A DNA stretch of 64,000 bases from Diphasiastrum complanatum (taxonomy: Eukaryota; Streptophyta; Lycopodiopsida; Lycopodiales; Lycopodiaceae), in the NCBI GenBank assembly GCA_029204225.1, contig CM055113.1:23146405-23210404 (forward strand), in the 5' to 3' direction. Positions 23,251-33,400 of this stretch are shown here, in pieces (the first letter of the stretch is position 1; each line of letters starts with the position of its first letter). Position numbers and translations under genes: made by a program. Below the pieces are notes generated by a model that worked only from the letters and a program-made list of their open reading frames with translations, ran no database searches and was not told the origin of the DNA.

Positions 23251-23316
23251 CTTCTATTTTTTGAATAACTCCAAATGCGATTTGCTGATGGATGTATGAA
23301 GAATGTTGAGAGGGGT

Positions 23317-23418
23317 ATGAAGATACCATTGTATCAACTCTGACTCGCTCTAATACCACTGTATCAGTTCTGATATGCTCTGATATCACTGTATCAATAC
23401 TATTTTGCTCTGATACCA
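23317..23418 (-). promoter_or_regulatory. tandemly amplified primer binding site of Copia-2
   Basis: The minus strand has TGGTATCAGAGC at 23418-23407 next to the LTR end. Similar strings follow at exactly 30-bp steps: TGATATCAGAGC (23388-23377), TGGTATTAGAGC (23358-23347) and a weaker TGGTATC at 23328. The spacers are also alike (GATACA each time). Only the first is in the usual position. The array overlaps the leader just upstream of gag. Confidence 0.85.
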
Positions 23419-23419
23419 C

Positions 23420-24332
23420 TATAGGAAAAATAGTAATTATTCTTTCACAAAAAAACACGATGAAAGTTTGAATGAATTAAACTAATATCAATGTCTTCAA
23501 TCGGGTTTGTTTCTGATTTATGTACTAATAGAACAGTATTTACCTTGATTGAATTAGCGTGCGAAAATAATATGCGGATTTAAGAGACAACTTAAGACAA
23601 TTTAAGAGACAAACAAAAACTATTGATCAAAAATGAATTTATAATTCTAATCTAAAGCAGCATACATCTCTTGTTGTCTTATCTCGTGTGTCTCTTATTG
23701 AATGAATCTGAGAGTTCTTTCAGTGTTACAACGAGTAGTGCACGTGTATTTATATTGCTATAGGGCTGGTCTTTTGGCCTTTTAATTACAAGTCTTTTGG
23801 CCTTTTGATTTTATAGCAGTAGATCTAACCGTTTACGACGGTTGATGTTCAAATCAACGCGCTGTATCCAGGGTCAAATAATTTCTGTTCACAAATTATT
23901 CACTATAGTCTATCTCTTCGTCATAGCCTCGTGTTTCGTGAATTATTCGTGACACTTGTCTCTTCGCGACATTTTCGTGTTTCCCGAAATGTTCACGACA
24001 GATGATAGTCTTTGAGCTTGAAGAAGAATCAAAGGATTTCATGAATTGTTTGCAACAATTTTGCGACATCTGAGGTTTGAACTAGAAACAGAATATTTCA
24101 TGACAAGATTCTGTTCGCGAATCTTTCGAGTTTCAACAAAAAACCACGAGCTTCTACAAGAACTTGTTTCGCGAATCTTTCGAGTTTCAAGCAAGATAAA
24201 TTTTATGAATCCTTCGAGCTTGATCATGAATAGAAATATTTCGAGTTCGTGTTCGTTTCTTTCTCATCGTTTGTCAAGTAAACTACGCACTTTGTTAGTA
24301 GAATCGAGATTTGTCTGATCAGGTGTTCTACA
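23420..24332 (-). repeat. Copia-2 5' LTR, complete
   Basis: About 913 bp, from TGTAGAACACC (minus strand, at 24332) to the PBS. U3 (down to about 23770) matches 20541-20041 closely. A TATA-like CAATATAAATAC lies near 23750, with R-U5 below it. TTCGCGAA palindromes occur at 24114 and 24168, and a related TTCGTGAATTATTCGTGA near 23936. Confidence 0.9.
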
Positions 24333-24344
24333 AGAAAGATGAAA

Positions 24345-24958
24345 AGCTTTTAAGAATTCAAGAAATATTCCTACTAAGCCAAGCATAGGAGGAGCAAAAG
24401 CATGTCGATTCCTATCAGACCACACAGGTAAGGCTTCTGATATTCAACACTCAATCTGGAAAGATATCATTGCTGCCACTCATGACTTTGAGGTGAGGGT
24501 CTCAACTAGATTACTAAAAGTTGACGTATGGAGAAAGCATGACAATATAATAAAAATTTTAAGAAAAGATAAATTTTCTGATATTGATAAGTAAGCTCTA
24601 TAAAAGACTTGTGTCGAATTTGTTGATGCAGTATCAAAATCATGGGGAGCAAATCACGTCACTCATTACATGGTTAGTAGAAATTATTAGATCTGCTTTC
24701 TATTGAACTATATATTTTGATCAGAGCATAAGGCTGACACTACGATTTTGACATGTGCAACATATATTAAGAGATCATACAACACTTTTTGCAAACACAT
24801 ATGGAAGCCTGAGTATCTGGTCATCACAAGGGATGGAGAAGTCACATTGCCAAGCACGGGCAGCATTTTATCGAAATACACAACATAGAGGAACCAATGA
24901 AAAAAGAAACTATATTTGTCAATTATTTCAGTGGTTCTACCATAGAGTTGAAATTTGA
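24345..24958 (+). pseudogene. transposase-like protein relic, second part
   Basis: Resumes beyond Copia-2: PSIGGAKACRFLSDHTG, HSIWKDIIAATHDFEVRVS and LLKVDVWRKHDNIIKILRK, two stops (TAA at 24592 and 24604, where Gln codons would fit), then FVDAVSKSWGANHVTHYM. A break of about 85 bp follows, possibly an intron (GTTAGT...TTTTGATCAG). It then continues QHILRDHTTLFANTYGS, SIWSSQGMEKSHCQ and TQHRG to the stop at 24958. The VTxYMH...FSQQGLEK-type motif is typical of the C-terminus of the family proposed for 18.9-19.6 kb, which supports one gene split by the Copia insertion. Confidence 0.45.
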
Positions 24959-25690
24959 CAAATAACAAAATCCACAGAATACAACAAGTTTAGAAAAGCA
25001 TAAAAGTTTATAAAAAAGAGAGAAAATAGAAAATTGTTATATAGCAAATTGTATTGTTATAAAATGTACCTTAATTTTTTGATTCTAATATAACAAAGAC
25101 ATTCAATCTTCATTGTCTAATTCATCGGACTTGTCAACATCTCCAATGGTTGTGTTATCATGGAGAAATTATCTTCTTTCAAATGGTTCTAGTAGATGTG
25201 CATTGTCTCTATTATCACTTATTTCTATATATGTAGCATACAATGAATAATGGGAGCTCCTTAAAGGAACATTTTCACCCCCAAATCCTAAAATTTTCAA
25301 AACATACAACCTTTTTAAAAAATTGATCTTATTAGATCTCAAAAAGTTATGTCTCCATAGGTAGTGTGATAGTGCCTTGATAGCCATAATCAGGGTTTCA
25401 CCGACATGTTTGAACTTGGAGTGAGCAACACATATCTCATTATTCTAAAAATGCTTCAAATAGTATCCCAGTCCACTGTCTCTATGAAACATGCTTGAAT
25501 GTTGTCTAAATCCTCCTCTTCGGGCAGCAAAATCATCAATTATAAGCATGTTCGTAGACAGCAAAAACATATGTTAAGAACTAGTACATCTGACAAAAAA
25601 ATGGATATAATTGACCTCTGGCTTATTTAAAACTTATACATTGTAGTGGGCTATTTCCTATCCTATCCTCAACCCAAAATCCAAGCACAC
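24959..25690. other. no gene recognised
   Basis: AT-rich. Short frames lack motifs. It may hold the 3' flank of the transposase-like element. Confidence 0.35.
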
Positions 25691-26406
25691 AAGCATCAAG
25701 GAGACGAGGTTAGTTGTCACGCGGAGGTTCGTTCCCATGAGAGCGATAGCATAATCCAAAGTCCAGCATGTGCATACAATCCACATCTAACACTAAGATC
25801 TATTAACACTAAGCATTAACCCTACATCCATTAACACTAAATCCACAATAATAGAAACTTACTCTTCTCTCACTCTCCCTTTCTCTCTCAGAAAAAGCAT
25901 AAGAATGATCAATCCCAATAAGCATCAAGTCCAACAATTGATAAACACAAAGAAAGCATGAGAGATGGAGGAAAAGAGATAGAGAGCAAGGACATTCATG
26001 ATCCATCCCATAAGAGGCCCAACCTGCTTGTATTGAAATGAAGAGAGAACCGTATACAATGATTTGAAATTGTCACTTATATAGTGGATTGAGGAGATGG
26101 GCGCCCCAATTCATATTGGCTAATTCTAACCTAAGCATTTAAAAAGTGGAGGGAACTCATTCATTAAATGGAGGACCCAATTTGAAAACAAATTTTGGTG
26201 GGAACCTCTATTTTATTCACTAACTTGTCTTTTAGACCCTACGACATTAAAAGTCCCTCCAAAAGGCCTAAAGTCCTTTTATTGACTTTCTAATTAATCA
26301 AATCTCTATGTGATCATCGGGTTGGACTTACACATGCAGGGTGCCAGATCCCTCTCACTTATTAACTAGGGTTATGGTTGCCTTGGGATCCGCAAACCCT
26401 TCAACA
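25690..26406 (-). repeat. LTR (3') of a small gag-only element
   Basis: The minus strand starts TGTTGAAGGG at 26406, directly after a polypurine tract (GGTGGGGGATAC, 26418-26407). A TATA-like CTATATAAG lies at 26083-26075, followed by a pyrimidine-rich leader, typical of U3-R organisation. The lower end is uncertain and no second copy was identified. Confidence 0.55.
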
Positions 26407-26439
26407 GTATCCCCCACCAAAACTGGTGGCGGTCCCATG

Positions 26440-27455
26440 ACACCTTGCGAGATTATTCACTTTGGGCTCTTGGCCTCTCTTCTAACCTTGATAAGGTGAC
26501 GTTGCACTTTCTCCATGAATTCTGGACGCTCCGTATTGAAATTCTTCTTGTGTGGCAAATAACACCTATTCGCGTCTGCAATCCATTTCGAGGTTGTCCA
26601 TGTGGTGAATCTGGACTCCCACGATCCTCCCAGCATCACAGCCCTATAGTATAATCTAGCAATTGGCAACTGATCCTAAACTTTGTCGGACACCATTGGA
26701 GTATTTGGATCGAAAGCCGTTGGAAGGCAATCATCCCATCGTGTGGATACTGACGCTGACATTGTCAAGTCATTTGTAAAAAGTGCAAATTGCCTAACAG
26801 TTGGATCTGGCGAATTTCAATACTCATAAGCAAAAAATTGTAGAGCACGGTGGAAATCAACTGATATTTGCCAGTTATACTTCTGATAGATGATGGGCCA
26901 ATTTGGGGTGTGGATACTGACTTGTTCCACTAGAATCCCAAATCTTTCCATTTGTTACGTCGAGGCATTGGCACATAGTAAGGATCTACTCACAATTGGC
27001 GAGGGCTTGCGACATAGCTCTTAATGGAATCTAGAGCTTTCTCAAAAACGGTCTTTCGCCAAGCTGATTGCTCACCCAATGCAGGTAGTTTGTCCAATTC
27101 TTTGCCGGCCTCGATCACGGAGGTTTTGAACTTAATAAATCATCCACCCCTCGAGGACTCATGCGGATGTTGTTGTAGAAAGGTTTGAATCTGGTCCTCA
27201 ATGGTAATCGGCTTTTGCAATAACGACCTTGTCTTGGAAGTAGATGGACTACTTCCTTGGCCTGTGCATCTGGTACTACTTCTTTAATATCGACATCTCC
27301 CCTGTGATCCAAGCCTATATCCATTTGTTCGTCAGTTTGATGCGCTGGTGAGAATTGCATATTAACTGGTGTTGTTGGAGGGTAATATAAAATTTGGACT
27401 TTGCCTCTGTCCAGGTACTAATGTGGAGACTGAGAAGTATCAGTAGAAGACATGA
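26440..27455 (-). pseudogene. unclassified gag-like frame of a non-autonomous element
   Basis: The minus strand begins MSSTDTSQSP near 27452 and continues in several frames: MQFSPAHQTDEQMDIGLDH (27360-27115), then KELDKLPALGEQSAWRKTVF, and near the end SVSTRWDDCLPTAFDPNTP, IARLYYRAVMLGGSWESRF and RPEFMEKVQRHL to a stop at 26457. It lies directly upstream of a PPT and LTR with no room for pol. I do not recognise a domain. Position and Arg/Lys content suggest a gag-like product. At least four stops or shifts break it. Confidence 0.4.
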
Positions 27456-27469
27456 TGAGAGTAGGCAAA

Positions 27470-28096
27470 TACTGAGAGTAAATAGCACAAGATTGTATCA
27501 AAAGTCTGGAAGAAAGTTTTGGAAAGTTCTGGTCATTGGAAATTTTGGCAAGAACTTCGCTAGCACAAGGTTAATCATTCGCCTAAGAACATCCTTCACC
27601 TAGGTACTATAGATAATAAAAATTTTCAGGATCTGAATCTATGTTCAACCTGATTTTGGCATTCTAAATCCATCTGTCAGGTCAACAAAAGTTACTAAAA
27701 ACTATAAGATGCTCGGTGAAGGTTCCCAAAATAGTCAACTTCTGAACATTCGTCTGACTTTAAAACAAGTAGTAACTCTGCTAGAGAACCTTCGCCCAAC
27801 TCAGTATAGGTTAATCTGAGGTGGATGTATAATCTAGCAACTCGGCTAAGGTTTCTAAGACTGTATATACAAGAAATGACTCAAAAAGTGACTTTCTAAG
27901 TCATTTTTTCAAAAAAAATTGATTCCTAAAAATACTTTCCTTCAACTTTTTCTGATCTGATGACTTTTTTTACTTTTGCTCATCATTCTTTTTCCTTTTT
28001 TTTTCATACTGTCTTTTTCCAAAAAAAAACATCAACCAAGTAGTGAAAAACAAAGAAATTGTAAAACAACAAAAATAAAACTGATAAGGTGTTGGA
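27470..28096. other. probable LTR/leader sequence, no gene
   Basis: Homopolymer runs (T8, A9) around 27990-28030 and a purine-rich minus-strand tract near 28010-27990 could be the PPT of the Gypsy fragment just above. No pairing repeat was found. Confidence 0.3.
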
Positions 28097-28300
28097 TCAT
28101 GCTGGTTGAACTAATTGAACTGGCTGCCAAAACTTGCGTAATCGGCTGCCATTCGCCGGAGTATCAGATTGTTTTCCATCCAAGTATTTTATATTAACTA
28201 CTCCATAGCTCAATATCTCTTTCACTTTGTATGGTCCTTCACCTGTAAACTTCAATTTCCCTTTGATCAGCTTGTAAGATTGCGAAGCATAAGCAAAGCA
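28097..28300 (-). pseudogene. Ty3/gypsy polyprotein C-terminus
   Basis: The minus strand encodes SYKLIKGKLKFTGEGPYKVKEIL, then GVVNIKYLDGK and NGSRLRKFW to a stop near 28097. This is the post-integrase tail of a Gypsy polyprotein (GPYKV block). No chromodomain follows, so it is a different lineage from the chromovirus at 34.5-37.9 kb. The upstream part is lost at about 28300. Confidence 0.65.
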
Positions 28301-28398
28301 AACAAAAGAGATCTCTCCTCCTCCCAATGGGCGCCCAATTACCCTCATATAGATGACCCATGGTCCTCTCAGTGCACTATGGAGTTCCATGCCCATCC

Positions 28399-28401
<3 letters not shown>

Positions 28402-28441
<40 letters not shown>
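28402..28441 (+). repeat. (GA)n microsatellite
   Basis: About 20 uninterrupted GA dinucleotides at the edge of the chromovirus LTR segment. Confidence 0.98.
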
Positions 28442-28443
<2 letters not shown>

Positions 28444-28663
28444 CCTAGGGGAGTTAAAGAACCTCCAACCTCCATAGGCTTATGGAAGGTCAAGAGACTC
28501 CTTCCATAACCTATGACTCTTTGAATGCCTTTCTTGTGGGAGTTGGGAACTTAATGGAAACTTTAAGAGTCGCCCTCCTACTAGGTCTCATTGTCCAAGT
28601 TGTGCATGTATACTTTGGTCCTAGACCATTAAAGTAATATGGTTTAAGGTTGAGGCCCAAGGT
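28442..28663 (-). repeat. chromovirus 3' LTR, distal half (left of Copia-3)
   Basis: Continuous with 34163-34488 once Copia-3 and one AAGGT copy are removed, as the target duplication shows. On the minus strand it is the downstream (R-U5) part. Its end near the GA tract is uncertain. Confidence 0.6.
28659..28663 (+). repeat. target site duplication AAGGT, left copy of Copia-3
   Basis: AAGGT immediately precedes the TG of the 5' LTR and recurs at 34158-34162 directly after the CA of the 3' LTR. Five bp is the usual Copia duplication length. Confidence 0.95.
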
Positions 28664-29444
28664 TGTCAGAAATGGTGAACTCTTGCAACTTTGTCGTAGC
28701 ACGAACAAGACACGAAGGTCGAACGAGAACAATTCGTGACAGTCAATGTGTCTTTGACTTGAAACATGAACGATTCGCGAATCAATCGCGAATTGTAAAC
28801 ACACCTCCAGGACTGCAAACCGTAAAAGGGGCGCAGAACAAAGACTACAAAAAGAACAAAAAGAACGAAACACACAAAGAGAAATCCTTCGCGCTGCCAG
28901 CTGACAGCTCAACGGGCTTCATGCCCAACTAAAACGAATAGCAACGACGGAGACTAACTAACTAGTTGATTAGCGTTAACTAGTCTTGTGATTCTACGTT
29001 TAGCTATCTTGTAAACTCCACATGGTGGAGGTATAAACAATCCTCTCTGGATCATAACTAAAAGGAGAGAGATAGTGAATACAAAGATCTATAAGAAATA
29101 AAGCAAGACGTAGCGAATAGATTAAGGCAAAAATACCATAGTTGTGTATGAAAGTCTACCAACGAGCAGAACACAGCGAAAGAGCAGAGAGTCATTCCGC
29201 CAACTAGCGAGACACTGACGATCTTGCTCTAAAACCAAACTGACAATATAGGCGCTCTATTTCGTGTATCTCTTGGCCTTGTGTTGTGTCTCTTAATTGC
29301 TAGAATGAAATATGTTCTGTGATGCTTAGTCGAGTGTCTGGGATCCCGTAAGAGCTTCCGCACAAAAAGAAAATTCAAAGACAGAAAATTGTTTGTGAAT
29401 CAGAAGAGAGAGGACAAACACGAAACATAACAGCTTCCGCGACA
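28664..29444 (+). repeat. Copia-3 5' LTR
   Basis: TGTCAGAAATGG...GCGACA, 781 bp. TATA-like GTATAAACAA at 29031-29040. TTCGCGAA at 28774 followed by a second TCGCGAA. It has 24 bp (an AAAGA/AACAAAAAG-type stretch near 28843-28866) that the 3' LTR lacks. Confidence 0.96.
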
Positions 29445-29456
29445 TGGTATCAGAGC
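29445..29456 (+). promoter_or_regulatory. Copia-3 primer binding site (initiator Met-tRNA)
   Basis: Exact TGGTATCAGAGC directly after the LTR end. Confidence 0.96.
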
Positions 29457-29510
29457 CATTTCGGTTATCAATACTGATATCCCAATAGTGATTCTTCCAG
29501 ACAACACAAT

Positions 29511-30345
29511 ATGGCTACGACAATCCAAACCAGAGTAGCAATCAGTCTTGATGGTGCAAATTACATAATTTGGAAATTCAAAATTAAAACACTCCTGAAG
29601 GGTGAAGGCATCTTGTTGGTGACCGAGCTCTCAGAGGTGTAGCCTCCAGAGGGAGACCCGAGGAGAGCTGAATGGACCAGAAAGGATGAGCGCGCAATGG
29701 CGATCATCGTTTCATCCATAAATGAAAATCTACTCATGCAGATTAAAGACTGCGAAAGCAACCAAGCGGCATGGGAAAGATTAAAGCAGATGTATGAAGT
29801 GATGACTGCAGCTTCAGTCATGCACCTTCACAATCAACTGCAATCCATACGGTGGGATGGCAACCAATTAGATCAGCATGTTGAGAAGATCAGAACGATC
29901 TTCGCTCAACACGCTGCATCAGGACAAGGGCACTAGGTCCCAGCACCACAACAGCTAATGTACTTCATGAAATCTCTACTGACGTCCTATCAATCGCTGA
30001 GAATGCTCATACTGAGTCTACCAGATATGACATTTGACAAAGCTGTCAGTCTTGTTGCTGATAAGAGACGAAGGAGAGAGAAGCAATAATCAAGAGAAGG
30101 CTCTCTTCATGAAAGGAAGGAAGAAGAACAAAAACAAGCCAAGATTCGAGAAGACGAAGTCCTCGAATCAACAATCTTCTTCCTGCAATCACTGCCACAG
30201 ACCAAGCCATATGACCAACAAATGCTGGTTCAATCCAGGAATATCTTGCATGCATTGCAAGAAGAAAGGGCATTCTGCATACGACTACAAATTCAACCCA
30301 AAAAGAAAAAACAAAGCTGAAAAGGAAAACGTTGCAAAGTCATCA
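29511..30345 (+). pseudogene. Copia-3 gag with zinc knuckles
   Basis: The ATG at 29511 opens MATTIQTRVAISLDGANYI with IWKFKIKTLLKGEGI, then RAEWTRKDERAMAIIVSSI, QAAWERLKQMYE and MHLHNQLQSIRWDG. Stops at about 29641 (TAG), 29935 (TAG) and 30088 (TAA) all fall where a Gln codon differs by one C-to-T change. A frameshift near 30090 moves to the frame of 30034-30972, which carries CNHCHRPSHMTNKC (intact CCHC) and CMHCKKKGHSAYDY, where the last Cys of the second knuckle is Tyr. A double knuckle is uncommon in Copia. Confidence 0.9.
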
Positions 30346-31560
30346 AAGGATACTGAAAGAGGTGACGAAGCTTTCACGATACTCGACGAAGCTTTGACAA
30401 GCTACTCTGAACACGACTATGATGTAGTCATCGATTCAGGAGCAACATCTCACATAACCTACAACAAGAAGATCTTGATCAACTTTCGCGAACTCGAAAA
30501 CGACAAAGCAGTGATTCTAGGCGATGGAAGCAGACACGATGTCAAAGGCATCGGCTCTCTACAGCTACGAACAATATTAGACCAAGCAGAACTGCCAGGA
30601 GCACTCTATGTGCCCTCACTCGGAAAGGATCTACTATTTGTCTCCAAGATGGCAAATCTAGGCATCCGAGTTTTGTTTGATGGCAACACTTGCCGTATGA
30701 TCGAGAAGATGACAAACAAGTTCCTGACGGTCGGATGCAGAGAAGGAAATCTCTACCAGGCCAAAATAATCAGCAACTCTGAAAGCATATTAAATGCTTC
30801 AGAAAACGAAGATCAGCTCTGGCATAGAAGAATGTATCATCTGAACATGCGGAGCCTGTATGACATGAGCAGAAAGGACAATGTCACAGGTCTCAAGATT
30901 TCAAGACCAGAGGCTGAGTTCTGCGAAGCTTGTCAAAAAGGCAAGCAACATCGGAATCCATTCACACACTAGGGAAGAAGAGCCAAAGAAGTTCTTGAGC
31001 TCGTCCACTCTGATGTATGTGGACCAATGAAAATAGATTCGCTCTCAGGTTCGAGATATTTTCTAACGTTCATAGATGATTACAACCGAATGACCATGAT
31101 CTACTACTTGAAGAAGAAATCCAATGTATTTGATTCTTTCAAGAAGTTCGTGGCATTCGCAAAGCAACACACCTCGAAAAAGATACAAATCCTTAGATCT
31201 GACAGTGGAGGTGAATAGAAAAGCACAGAATTCTCAAGATTCTACGAAGACCAAGGGATCGAACACCAGTTCACTCCTGCATACACACCAAAATAGTACA
31301 ACAGTGTGGCAGAAAAACAGAATGCTAGTCGAAGGAGCCAGATGCATGATGGCACAGGCTCAATTGCTAGGTCAATTCTGGGCCGAGGCAATAGCTGCAG
31401 CTGTACACCTGCAGAACAGATCTACAATGAAAGCGCTGGAGAACAAAACACCATACGAAATGTGGACAGGCATAAAGCCTGATCTGTCATACGTATGAGT
31501 GTTTGGATGTGCAGCATACAAGCACATTCCAAAAGAAAAGAGAAGCAAGCTTGATGACAA
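30346..31560 (+). pseudogene. Copia-3 protease, GAG-pre-integrase and integrase
   Basis: The protease motif VIDSGATSHITY is intact at about 30427-30462. Pre-integrase: LWHRRMYHLNMRSLYDMS and FCEACQKGKQHRNPF, up to a TAG at 30970. Integrase: LVHSDVCGPMKIDSLSGSRY, FLTFIDDYNRM and ILRSDSGGE, stop TAG at 31216, then TPK.YNSVAEKQ with a TAG at 31294, and QFWAEAIAAAV plus KTPYEMWTG, stop TGA at 31497, VFGCAAYKHIPKEK. All three DDE residues are visible. Stops again sit at Gln/Arg positions. Confidence 0.9.
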
Positions 31561-31599
31561 ATCCGAACAAACAATTATGGTCGGCTGAAGACGAAAGAG

Positions 31600-33400
31600 G
31601 CCATGAGATCTTCACATTGTTGCCTATTCAAGAGGGAGATCAAGGACATACATCAAATCAGAATGCAGAGCCCCAGATTCCATAGCAGTAGAAAGCAGAG
31701 GATCGATCCCACGAACAAGAAATGTTCGAGCAGCAACGAAACGAACCTCAAAGGCCAACAAGACAAAGAAGAGCTCCAGACCGCTATTCTAACAATCTTC
31801 AATGGAGCAAAGACACGTAGTTCGAGTATTGCAGCTTCACAGAAGAGCCAGCAACATACCAAGAAGCTATCCAAAGTCCAGAGGGAAATTTTTGAAGCAG
31901 GCAATGTCAGAGGAGATCGAGTTGATGAGGCAAAACGAGGCATGGAATTAGAGCCACTGCCTGAAAACAGAAAAATAGTCGACTGCAAGTGGGTGTACAA
32001 GAAAAAGCTAAAATCAGATGGCACTATTGGCCGCTACAAGGCAAGGCTTGTCACAAAGGACTACACGCAGAGATATGGTGTCGACTATTTCGACACATAT
32101 TTGCCCATGGTGAAGATGACAAGCATAAGGCTACTCCTTGCATACACTACACAATACAATCTGGAAATTCACCAGATTGACGTGAAAACAGCCTTTCTCC
32201 ACGGAGATCTAGTGGGGGAAATCTTCATGAAGCAACATGAAGGCTATGAAGACCCCGACAACAGACAATATGTCTGTTGATTGCAGAGATGCATCTGCGG
32301 TGTAAAACAGGCATCATAGGCCTAGTACAAAAATCTTGATGGTCTTCTGAATTCTCTAGACTTCAACCCTACTCAACCAGACTGTAATGTCTACATCAAA
32401 AGAGTAGGAAAGGATTTTGTGATACTGACCATTTTTGTGGATGATTCGTTAATAATAGAAAATTCCTTGATGCTGATCAAAGACACGAAGAGTCAGATTT
32501 CTGAAAGCTACGAAATCACAGATCTTGGAGAAACAACAAAATGCCTAGGGCTGGAGATCAGAAGAGATTGAACAAATGGCGAAATGCACTTGAGTCAGTC
32601 AGAATACGCTAGAAAAGTGCTGAAGCAGTACCGCATGATGGACTGCAAAGAGAAAGCCACACCAATGATAGCTGGAGCCAATCTCACGAAACAAGATTAT
32701 CCAAAAATAGAAGAGGAAGAACAGAAGATGGCAGGTATACCCTACCAGAACTTAATCGAGAGTCTGATGTACTTGACAATTTGTATCAGATCGAATCTGG
32801 GCTTCTCTATTTACGCATTGAGCCAATCCTGGTCTAGCACATTGGCAAATCGCCAAACGAATCCTACAGTATCTGAAGGGTACCCAGAATATTGGGTTAA
32901 CCTACAGAGCTAGAAACAAGGAGAAAGAATTCGAGTTGCATCACTACAGTGATGCGAGCTGGGTGAGCTGCAAGGATAATAGCAAGTCCATTACTAGAGG
33001 ATGTACAATAGCGTGCGGAGCTGCAATCAGTTGGATATGCAAAAAGAAAGCCCTGGTAGCTCAGTCCTCTTGCAAAGCTGAGTATGTCGCAGTCTCAAAA
33101 GTGGCGAATGAGGTAGTGTGACTGCGGATGATGTTGGAGGCAATCGGGATACCACAAGATGATGGACTCCCAAAGTGTCATCTGTCCCAGGATCCTGTCT
33201 TCCATTCAAAGACGAAACACATTCCTCTGAAGTACCATCACATTCGAGATTTGATCTTGAAAGGAGAGCTCCAGGCTAGTTTATAAAATCAAAAAGTATG
33301 ATTGCAGATCTCCTCACGAAACCACTCGACAAGCCACTCTCTACCAAGCAAAGAGAGGCAATTGGATTGAACGAACAAAGCTGCAAGGTTCAAGAGGGAG
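31600..33400 (+). pseudogene. Copia-3 reverse transcriptase and RNase H
   Basis: RT: DCKWVYKKKLKSDGTIGRYK, ARLVTKDYTQRYGVDYFDTY and HQIDVKTAFLHGDLVGEIFM. Stops lie at 32278 (TGA) and at two TAGs in the SRAWY block near 32320. The catalytic site FVDDSL is at about 32435-32450, then LGLEIRRD and a TGA. After a frameshift near 32840 come RNase H motifs: HHYSDASWVSCKDNSKSIT, ALVAQSSCKAEYVA, HSKTKHIPLKYHHIRDL and IADLLTKPL. The polypurine tract CAAGAGGGAG at 33391-33400 abuts the 3' LTR. Confidence 0.9.

Larger units (their letters stand above)
20041..24332 (-). mobile_element. Copia-2: internally deleted minus-strand Ty1/copia element
   Basis: The 5' LTR is complete (24332-23420) and the 3' LTR truncated (20541 down to about 20041). 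The minus-strand order is LTR, PBS array, gag, part of the integrase, RT, RNase H, PPT. Zinc knuckle, protease, GAG-pre-integrase and half of integrase are missing: text passes directly from the gag C-terminal basic region to the integrase start near 22530. The element sits inside the transposase-like gene, whose second half resumes at 24345. It is non-autonomous and decayed. Confidence 0.9.

Noticed and set aside
19785..24345. AAAAAGATGAAAA (19793) and AGAAAGATGAAAA (24334) as a target duplication of Copia-2
   Set aside because: The left LTR is truncated about 250 bp away, so the similarity is not at the insertion border and is likely chance.
24708..24968. Minus-strand 86-codon frame opposite the transposase relic
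   Set aside because: Antisense shadow of the coding strand; Phe/Tyr/Val-rich and motif-free.
28663..28932. Frame of 89 codons and its near twin at 33.40-33.64 kb as a conserved small protein
   Set aside because: Both lie in the LTRs of Copia-3; conservation reflects LTR identity at insertion.
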